Assembly (NCBI GenBank): GCA_905221605.1
Contig: CAJNDS010001537.1
Location: 1-14,633 of the forward strand
Origin: Symbiodinium natans
Taxonomy: Eukaryota > Sar > Dinophyceae > Suessiales > Symbiodiniaceae
Direction of reading: 5' to 3'
Length of the DNA stretch: 14,633 nt
The notes below the pieces were generated by a model. The model was not told the origin of the DNA. It ran no database searches and was given only the letters and a program-made list of their open reading frames with translations. Of this stretch, positions 7,193 to 14,633 are shown piece by piece. Every line of letters starts with the position of its first letter. Within the stretch, counting starts at the first letter, position 1. A program made the translations under genes and the position numbers.

Positions 7193-8554
7193 GGCTTAGC
7201 CAAAGTCCGAAAATCCGCGTGGGGTACCGTTTACAGTTCAAGTGCCAAACTATAGAAAGTGGCCCCTAAATTATAGACGCTTATAGTTTAAACAAAGTCC
7301 GAAAATCCGCGTGGGGGTAGCGTTTGCAGTTTAGGTGCCAAACTGTAGAAAGTGGCCCCAAAAACTGTCGACGTTTATAGTTCAGCCAAAGGCCGAAAAT
7401 CCGCGTGGGGGTACCATATATAGTTTAGGTGCCGAACTATAGAAAGTGGCCCCTGAACTATAGACGTTTATAGTTTAGCCAAAGTCCGAAAACCCGTGTG
7501 GGGGTAACGTTTACAGTTTAGGTGGCAAACTATAGAAAGTGGCCCCAAACTTTCAACGTTTATAGTGTAGCCACAGTCGAATCCGCGCGGGGGTACCATT
7601 TATAGTTAAGTGCCGAACAATAGAAAGTCGCCCCTAAGCTATAAACGTTTATAGTTTAGCCAAAGTCCGAAAATCCGCGCGGGGGTACCGCTTACAGTTT
7701 GAAAGTGCCCCTAAACTATAGACGTTTATAGGTTCGCAAAAGTCCGAAAATCCACGTGAGGTTACAATTTACAGTTCAGGTGCCAAACTATAGAAAGTGA
7801 CCCCTAAAACTAGAGGTGTTTATAGCTTAGCCAAAGTCCGAAAATCCGCGTGGGGGCACCGCTTGCAGTTTAGGTGCCAAACTATAGAAAGTGGCCCCTA
7901 AACTCAAGACGTTTTTTGTTTAGCCAAAGTCCGAAAATCCACGTGGGGGTACCGTTTACAGTTTAGGTGCCAAACTGTCGAAGGTGGCCCCAAAAACTGT
8001 CGACGTTTATAGTTCAGCCAAAGGCCGAAAATCCGCGTGGGGGTACCGTTTACAGTCTAGGCCAACATCCGAAAATCCGCGCGAGGGTACCGTTTACAGT
8101 TCAGGTGCCAAACTTTCGACAGTGGCCCCTAAACTATAGACGCTTACAGTGTAGCCAAAGTCCGAAAATCCGCGTAGGGGGTACCGTTTTGCACGTTTAC
8201 AGTCAGGTGTCAAGCTATAGAAAGTGACCCCTAAAGCAATAGACGTTTAGAGTTTAGCCAAAGTCCGAGAATCCGTGTGGGGGTACCATTCACGGTTTAG
8301 GTGCCACACTAAAGAAAGCGGCCCCTGAACTATAGACGCTTATAGTTTAACCAAAGTCCGAAAATCCGCGTGGGGGGTACCGTTTACAGTTTAGGTGCCA
8401 AACTGTAGAAAGTGGCCCCAAATGTTCGACGTTTATAGTTTAGCCAATGTCCGAAAATCCGCGTGGGGGTACCGTGCACAGTTTAGGCCCGCGGGGGTAC
8501 CGTTTATGCCAAACTATAGAAAGCGACCCCTATAAACTGTAGACGTTTGTAGTG
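7193..8554 (+). repeat. 93-bp tandem repeat array (unit B)
   Basis: About fourteen full or partial copies of the 93-bp repeat, including the two near 7565-7750 that are absent from unit A. Substitutions shared with A but not C (for example ACTGTCGACG...TTCAGCC near 7366, and TTTAAACAAAG near 7287) show common ancestry of A and B here. Confidence 0.92.
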
Positions 8555-9227
8555 TTGGCGTTAAACTATAAAGAGTGGCTCCTAAACTATAGACGTTTAT
8601 AGTTTAGGCGCTAAACTATCAAGCTTGGCTCCTAAACTATAGACTTTTATAGTTGAGGCGCTGAACTATACAGGTTGGCTCCTGACCTATGGACCTTACT
8701 AGTTTAGGCGCTAAACTATAAAGAGTGGCTCTTAAACTATAGACATCTATAGTTTAGGCGCTAAACTATAAAGGGGGGCTCCTAAACTGTAAACGTTTAT
8801 AGTTTAGGCGCTAAACTATAAAGAGGGGCTCCTAAACTGTAAACGCTTATAGTCTAGGCGCTAAACTATAAAGAGTGGCTCCGAAACTATAGACGTTTAT
8901 AGTTTAGGCGCTAAACTATAAAGAGGGGCTCCGAAACTGTAAACGTTTATAGTTTAGGCGCTAAACTATAAAGAGGGGCTCCTAAACTGTAAACGTTTAT
9001 AGTTTAGGCGCTAAACTATAAAGGGGGGCTCCTAAACTGTAAACGTTTATAGTTTAGGCGCTAAACTATAAAGAGGGGCTCCGAAACTGTAAACGTTTAT
9101 AGTTTAGGCGCTAAACTATAAACAGGGGCTCCTAAACTATAGACGTTTATAGTTTAGGCACTAAATTATAAAGAGTGGCTCCTAAACTATAGACGTTTAT
9201 AGTTTAGGCGCTAAACTATAAAGGTTG
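8555..9227 (+). repeat. 50-bp tandem repeat array, first block (unit B)
   Basis: About fourteen copies of the 50-bp repeat with the alternative-hairpin structure described for unit A. The order of subtypes from 8768 to 9227, including the variant GGCACTAAATTATAAAG near 9157, is repeated in unit C at 13832-14290. Confidence 0.93.
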
Positions 9228-9688
9228 GCTCCTAAACTATAGAAGCGTTTATAGTTTAGGACCATCCGTGGGGGGTCCCCCAGGATTGGCCTGGACCGAG
9301 CTTCAAAATGCGATTTTTTAGTACACAAATCGATGCGGGAAATGCTGCCTCCAATTTCTGGATTTCGCCCTAAACTATAGAGCCCCAAACTCTAGAGCCT
9401 AAACTATAAACGTTCATAGTTTCGGCGCTAAACTATAAAGCTTGACCCCTAAACTATAAACGTTTATAGTTTAGCCGCTAAACTATAAAGGTTGGCTCCT
9501 AAACTATAAACGTTTATAGTTTAGGAACATCCGTGGGGGGTCCCCCAGGATTGGCCTGGACCCAGCTTAAAAGTGCGATTTTTAGTACAGAAATCGATGC
9601 CCGAAATGCTGCCTCCAATTTCTGATTTTTGCCCCAAACTACAGAGTCTAAACTATAAACGTCTATAGTTTCGGCGCTAAACTATAAA
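9228..9688 (+). repeat. 267-bp repeats, copies 1-2 (unit B)
   Basis: Two diverged copies, with G-run landmarks near 9260 and 9525. The second has several small deletions (for example a shorter T-run near 9582 and loss of part of the CTGGATTTT segment near 9620-9660). They interrupt the 50-bp arrays, unlike in unit A where all five copies are contiguous. Confidence 0.9.
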
Positions 9689-10084
9689 GCCTGACTCCTA
9701 AACTATAGACGTTTATAGTTTAGCCGCTAAACTATAAAGGTTTGCTCCTAAATTATAGACGTTTATAGTTTAGGCGCTAAACTATAAAGAGGGGCTCCTA
9801 AACTATAGACGTTTATAGTTTAGGCGCTAAACTGTAAAGAGTGGCTCCTAAACTATAGACGTTTATAGTTTAGGCACTAAACTATAAAGAAGGGCTCCTA
9901 AACTGTAAACGTTTATAGTTTAGGCGCTAAACTATAAAGAGGGGCTCCAAAACTATAGACGTTTATAGTTTAGGCGCTAAACTATAAAGAGTGGCTCCTA
10001 AACTATAGACGTTTATAGTTTAGGCGCTAAACTATAAAGAGGGGCTCCTAAACTATAGACGTTTATAGTTTAGGCGCTAAACTA
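9689..10084 (+). repeat. 50-bp tandem repeat array, second block (unit B)
   Basis: About seven copies of the 50-bp repeat between two groups of 267-bp repeats. This second block shows that array order can be rearranged by unequal exchange within the unit. Confidence 0.9.
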
Positions 10085-10837
10085 TAAAGGTTGGCTCCCA
10101 AATTATAGACGTTTATAGTTTAGGACCATCCGTGGGGGGTCTCCCAGGATTGGCCTGGACCGAGCTTCAAAATGCGATTTTTTAGTACAGAAATCGATGC
10201 CGGAAATGCTGCCTCCAATTTCTGGATTTTGCCTTAAACTATAGAGCCCCAAACTCTAGAGCCTAAACTATAAACGTTTATAGTTTCGGCGCTAAACTAT
10301 AAAGCTTGACCCCCAAACTATAAACGTTTATAGTTTAGCCGCTAAACTATAAAGGTTGGCTCCTAAACTATAGAAGCGTTTATAGTTTAGGACCATCCGT
10401 GGGGGGTCCCCCAGGATTGGCCTGGACCGAGCTTCAAAATGCGATTTTTTAGTACAGAAATCGATGCCGGAAATGCTGCCTCCAATTTCTGGATTTTGCC
10501 CTAAACTATAGAGCCCCAAACTCTAGAGCCTAAACTATAAACGTTTATAGTTTCGGCGCTAAACTATAAAGCTTGACCCCTAAACTATAAACGTTTATAG
10601 TTTAGCCGCTAAACTATAAAGGTTGGCTCCTAAACTATAGAAGCGTTTATAGTTTAGGACCATCCGTGGGGGGTCCCCCAGGATTGGCCTGGACCGAGCT
10701 TCAAAATGCGATTTTTTAGTACAGAAATCGATGCCGGAAATGCTGCCTCCAATTTCTGGATTTTGCCCTAAACTATAGAGCCCCAAACTCTAGAGCCTAA
10801 ACTATAAACGTCTATAGTTTCGGCGCTAAACTATAAA
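10085..10837 (+). repeat. 267-bp tandem repeats, copies 3-5 (unit B)
   Basis: Three contiguous copies with G-run landmarks at 10124, 10391 and 10658, exactly 267 bp apart. Copies 4 and 5 are nearly identical to each other and to the last copies of unit A. Confidence 0.93.
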
Positions 10838-11015
10838 GCCTGACTCCTAAACTATAGACGTTTATAGTTTAGCCGCTAAACTATAAAGCCTAAACTATAA
10901 AGCCCTAAACTATAGACGCTAAACTATAAACGTCTATAGTTTAGAGCCAAAACTATAGAGCCTAAACTATAAACGTTTATAGTTTAGACGCAAAACTATA
11001 GAAATCTTTATAGTT
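10838..11015 (+). repeat. Degenerate CTAAACTATA transition (unit B)
   Basis: Counterpart of 5298-5475, with irregular short CTAAACTATA-type blocks and very few differences from unit A. Confidence 0.8.
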
Positions 11016-11229
11016 TAACCGTGATTTCGGGCAGGTTTTGGGGTATATTTATAATATATTGTCAGTACTGACACCGCTCCACTGCCTAGCGGTGGCACGG
11101 CACGCTCTCTGGTAAGACAGTTGAACTGCTGTATAGGCATATTGTATGTGCGATGCCCATGCAGCCACTTGCTTTGGGCGGCTCGGCTGGTGGGAAAGGA
11201 GCGAAGCTCCCCCACCAGCCACGCCTGAG
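11016..11229 (+). other. Terminal hairpin module adjoining the telomeric tract (unit B)
   Basis: Counterpart of 5476-5689 and nearly identical to it. It contains the AT run at 11044-11060, GTCAGTACTGAC at 11061-11072, CACCGCT/AGCGGTG at 11072-11094 and the GCGAAGC-capped hairpin at 11185-11220. It ends directly at the long perfect telomeric tract. Confidence 0.75.
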
Positions 11230-11680
11230 TTTAGGGTTTAGGGTTTAGGGTTTAGGGTTTAGGGTTTAGGGTTTAGGGTTTAGGGTTTAGGGTTTAGGGT
11301 TTAGGGTTTAGGGTTTAGGGTTTAGGGTTTAGGGTTTAGGGTTTAGGGTTTAGGGTTTAGGGTTTAGGGTTTAGGGTTTAGGGTTTAGGGTTTAGGGTTT
11401 AGGGTTTAGGGTTTAGGGTTTAGGGTTTAGGGTTTAGGGTTTAGGGTTTAGGGTTTAGGGTTTAGGGTTTAGGGTTTAGGGTTTAGGGTTTAGGGTTTAG
11501 GGTTTAGGGTTTAGGGTTTAGGGTTTAGGGTTTAGGGTTTAGGGTTTAGGGTTTAGGGTTTAGGGTTTAGGGTTTAGGGTTTAGGGTTTAGGGTTTAGGG
11601 TTTAGGGTTTAGGGTTTAGGGTTTAGGGTTTAGGGTTTAGGGTTTAGGGTTTAGGGTTTAGGGTTTAGGGTTTAGGGTTT
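11230..11680 (+). repeat. Long perfect (TTTAGGG)n tract between units B and C
   Basis: This is 451 bp of uninterrupted TTTAGGG, 64 repeats plus TTT, with the same flanks and phase as the 122-bp tract. The two therefore differ by exactly 47 repeats. Purity over this length suggests recent formation by telomerase or recent copying from a chromosome end. Confidence 0.98.
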
Positions 11681-12022
11681 GCGCCGAAGCTGGAGAAGGA
11701 TATGACATGGCCGGACGGGCGAACAAACTTGAAATTTGTTTCGGTTCCGGAGCACGCTCAAGGCCACCGAGAATGGGGCCTTGCTTCGGCCACATCATTT
11801 CACGCGTTTCCCTCCCGCGCCGTCAAGTGCGGCTCCCACCCTTAGCCAGCTCCGCCTTTTAGGGTTTAGTTTCCTAAACTCATGTTTAGGAAACTCTCTT
11901 GTTTTTTTCTCACTCCCCTTCTTGTATGCGTTCTTGTCGGGGTGTATTACACCCTAGTCAAAGTTGCTTGTTTGTTCCACCGCGATCTTAGTCCTCTTGC
12001 AGCCTGCTAGTCCTGCAGGGGG
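11681..12022 (+). other. Leader module of unit C
   Basis: Almost identical to 189-530 of unit A, including the GAA missing from B. Hairpins lie at 11868-11895 and 11940-11954. The 73-codon frame at 11736-11957 is open with one threonine-to-proline difference from unit A. This is weak evidence for coding because the whole segment is conserved at DNA level. Confidence 0.8.
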
Positions 12023-12870
12023 GTCAACCGGAGGTTTTGCGCCCAGGGGAAAAGAGACCGATGGTTGACCGTAGCTTTTAAGCACCGTACTGGTGCTCAG
12101 ATCACAAAGAAAACCGAAGAGCATGTTTGGGTCGAACGGAGGTTTCTGCCCGGGGGAAGACATCGGTGGTTGACCGTAGCTTTCGAGCCCGGCACTTGTA
12201 CTATATCAATCCACAGGTGGGTCGACCGCGAGTTGATTGGAGGTTCTGCTGTCAGAGGAGGACGTCGCTTGTTAGACGTAGCTCTTGAGCACCGTACTTG
12301 TGCTCTATCAGCATGTAAATCCGCGATGCTTTTTTTTTTGGGTCGACCGGAGGTTTTGCCAGCAGGGAGGTTTCATGCCCGGGGGAAAGACCGTTGCGTT
12401 GATTGGAGGTTTTGCGCCCGGGAGAAAAACATCGGCGGGGGAAAGGCAGCGTTTAAGCACCGTCCTGGCACGACACCAAAGGCAGGTATTAAGCCCGGTA
12501 CTTGTGCTATATCAGGATACAGATCCGAGGTGCTGTCGGGGGAAAGACATCACTGGTTGGATGTAGCTTTTGAGCACCGTTCTCGTGCTCTATCAACATA
12601 TGAATCGCGAAGCCATTTGGGCCCACCGGAGGTTTTGCGCCCGGGGGAAAGACCGTTGCATTGATTGGAGGTTTTGCGCCCGAGGGAAAACCATCTTTGA
12701 ATTGATTGGAGGCTTTACGCCTCCTGTAGATCCGCGAAGCATTTCTGTGTCGATTGGAGGTTTTGCGAGCATGGAAAGACCGGAGGTTTTGCGTCCCGGG
12801 GGAAAACCGTTCATTGATTGGAGGTTTTGCGCCCGGGGGGAAAAACATCGGCGGCGGCTGACCGTAGCTA
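12023..12870 (+). repeat. Degenerate GGAGG-motif repeat region (unit C)
   Basis: Counterpart of 531-1376, with a T-run of 10 near 12330-12339. That change in T-run length fuses two plus-strand frames into one of 199 codons (12065-12664), the longest frame in the window. The same frame is broken in A and B, so the fusion is a by-product of slippage rather than evidence for a gene. Confidence 0.82.
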
Positions 12871-12878
12871 GTGATTCC

Positions 12879-13051
12879 ACCCTGCTTCCACCTTGCTTCC
12901 AGCTCGCTTCCACGTTGCTTGCACTTTGCTTCCACCTTGCTTCCACCTTGCTTCTACCGTTCTTCAACCTTGCTTCCATCTTGCTGCCACCTTGCTTCCA
13001 CCTTGTTTCCACTTGCTTCCACCTTCCTTGCGCGTTGCCTCCACCTTGTTT
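12879..13051 (+). repeat. 11-bp tandem repeat array (unit C)
   Basis: Same array as at 1385-1557 with the same copy order and no visible length change. Confidence 0.9.
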
Positions 13052-13063
13052 ATGACTTAGCAT

Positions 13064-13830
13064 GGCTTAGCCAAAGTCCGAAAATCCGCATGGGGTACCG
13101 TTTACAGTTCAAGTGCCAAACTATAGAAAGTGGCCCCTAAATTATAGACGCTTATAGTTTAACCAAAGTCCGAAAATCCGCGTGGGGGTAGCGTTTGCAG
13201 TTTAGGTGCCAAACTGTAGAAAGTGGCCCCAAACTTTCGACGTTTATAGTTTAGCCAAAGTCCGAAAATCCGCGTGGGGGTACCATATATAGTTTAGGTG
13301 CCGAACTATAGAAAGAGGCCCCTGAACTATAGACGTTTATAGTTTAGCCAAAGTCCGAAAACCCGTGTAGGGGTAACGTTTACAGTTTAGGTGCCAAACT
13401 ATAGAAAGTGCCCCAAACTTTCAACGTTTATAGTGTAGCCACAGTCGAAAATCCGCGCGGGGGTACCATTTATAGTGTAAGTGCCGAACAATAGAAAGTC
13501 GCCCCTAAACTATAAAAGTTTATAGTTTAACCAAAGTCCGAAAATCCGCGCGGGGGTACTGCTTACAGTTTGAAAGTGCCCCTAAACTATAGACGTTTAT
13601 AGGTTCGCAAAAGTCCGAAAATCCACGTGAGGTTACAATTTACAGTTCAGGTGCCAAACTATAGAAAGTGACCCCTAAAACTATAGGTGTTTATAGCTTA
13701 GCCAAAGTCCGAAAATCCGCGTGGGGGCACCGCTTGCAGTTTAGGTGCCAAACTATAGAAAGTGGCCCCTAAACTAAAGACGTTTATAGTTTAGCCAAAG
13801 TCCGAAAATCCGCGTGGGGGTACCGTTTAC
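13064..13830 (+). repeat. 93-bp tandem repeat array, shortened (unit C)
   Basis: About eight copies of the 93-bp repeat. The array stops abruptly after TACCGTTTAC near 13830, where it is joined to a 50-bp repeat. The remaining copies found in A and B are missing. Confidence 0.92.
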
Positions 13831-14290
13831 AATAAAGGGGGGCTCCTAAACTGTAAACGTTTATAGTTTAGGCGCTAAACTATAAAGAGGGGCTCCTAAA
13901 CTGTAAACGCTTATAGTTTAGGCGCTAAACTATAAAGAGTGGCTCCAAAACTATAGACGTTTATAGTTTAGGCGCTAAACTATAAAGAGGGGCTCCAAAA
14001 CTGTAAACGTTTATAGTTTAGGCGCTAAACTATAAAGAGGGGCTCCTAAACTGTAAACGTTTATAGTTTAGGCGCTAAACTATAAAGGGGGGCTCCTAAA
14101 CTGTAAACGTTTATAGTTTAGGCGCTAAACTATAAAGAGGGTCTCCGAAACTGTAAACGTTTATAGTTTAGGCGCTAAACTATAAAGAGGGGCTCCTAAA
14201 CTATAGACGTTTATAGTTTAGGCACTAAATTATAAAGAGTGGCTCCTAAACTATAGACGTTTATAGTTTAGGCGCTAAACTATAAAGGTT
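13831..14290 (+). repeat. 50-bp tandem repeat array (unit C)
   Basis: About ten copies beginning with AATAAAGGGGGGCTCC. The series of subtype variants follows that of unit B from 8768 on, so this block descends from the same array. Confidence 0.93.
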
Positions 14291-14633
14291 GGCTCCTAAA
14301 CTATAGAAGCGTTTATAGTTTAGGACCATCCGTGGGGGGTCCCCAGGATTGGCCTGGACCGAGCTTCAAAATGCGATTTTTTAGTACAGAAATCGATGCC
14401 GGAAATGCTGCCTCCAATTTCTGGATTTTGCCTTAAACTATAGAGCCCCAAACTCTAGAGCCTAAACTATAAACGTTTATAGTTTCGGCGCTAAACTATA
14501 AAGCTTGACCCCCAAACTATAAACGTTTATGGTTTAGCCGCTAAACTATAAAGGTTGGCTCCTAAACTATAGAAGCGTTTATAGTTTAGGACCATCCGTG
14601 GGGGGTCCCCCAGGATTGGCTTGGACCGAGCTT
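14291..14633 (+). repeat. 267-bp repeats, one full and one truncated copy (unit C)
   Basis: G-run landmarks lie at 14324 and 14590, 266 bp apart. The second copy is cut by the window end. Internal variants (TTGCCTTAAAC near 14429 and GACCCCCAAAC near 14507) match copy 3 of unit B rather than copy 1, although the sequence just to the left matches the flank of copy 1. Confidence 0.92.

Larger units (their letters stand above)
5812..11229 (+). repeat. Subtelomeric composite element, unit B (complete core)
   Basis: This is the second complete copy, in the same orientation and module order as unit A. It keeps the 181 bp missing from A. Its 50-bp array is split in two by a pair of 267-bp copies. 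It lacks 3 bp (GAA) near 5823 relative to A and C and carries several unit-specific substitutions in the first 1.4 kb. Confidence 0.93.
11681..14633 (+). repeat. Subtelomeric composite element, unit C (truncated by window end)
   Basis: Third copy in the same orientation, cut inside the second 267-bp repeat. It lacks 807 bp relative to B between the 93-bp and 50-bp arrays (junction at about 13831). It also lacks the 864-bp block that in B holds two diverged 267-bp copies and the second 50-bp array. Confidence 0.93.

Noticed and set aside
1-14633. Whole array as an assembly artefact
   Set aside because: The units differ by many substitutions, distinct deletions and tract lengths, so they are not simple duplicate contigs. 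I cannot exclude collapse or expansion of the perfect tracts without reads.

Overview
This window is subtelomeric, essentially non-coding eukaryotic DNA built almost entirely of repeats. It contains tracts of (TTTAGGG)n, the telomere repeat typical of land plants and many green algae and also found in some other protists, so a plant or green alga is the most likely source. The heptamer differs from the TTTTAGGG known for Chlamydomonas. I cannot name the genus. I found no protein-coding, tRNA or rRNA gene that I can support.

The window holds three head-to-tail copies of one composite element of about 5.4-5.5 kb, each preceded by telomeric repeats in the same orientation. The G-rich strand reads left to right, so if these tracts keep the orientation of the chromosome end, the end lies to the right. 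Unit A: telomeric tract 1-188 (degenerate), core 189-5689. Unit B: tract 5690-5811 (perfect), core 5812-11229. Unit C: tract 11230-11680 (perfect), core 11681-14633, cut by the window end.

Each core has the same module order: (1) a mostly single-copy leader of about 340 bp with two perfect hairpins; (2) about 850 bp of degenerate repeats around a GGAGGTTTTGCGCCCGGGGG-type motif; (3) about 175 bp of 11-bp tandem repeats; (4) an array of about 93-bp repeats; (5) an array of 50-bp repeats; (6) an array of about 267-bp repeats; (7) a degenerate transition; (8) a nearly invariant module of about 210 bp, with several hairpins and an AT-rich TATA-like stretch, that ends against the next telomeric tract. 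The three tandem-repeat families (93, 50 and 267 bp) share one 26-bp quasi-palindrome whose arms carry inverted telomere-like heptamers (CCTAAAC ... GTTTAGG).

The closest architectural analogy is the yeast Y' element: long subtelomeric units in tandem separated by telomeric repeats. Here, however, no helicase or other protein is visible. Differences among units (a 181-bp deletion in A, an 807-bp deletion in C, an 864-bp difference between B and C, and a mosaic pattern of shared variants) point to continuing unequal exchange or conversion between chromosome ends. Many small open frames exist on both strands, but they are products of repeat periodicity: they overlap each other, run through the tandem repeats, and are broken by small indels between units.
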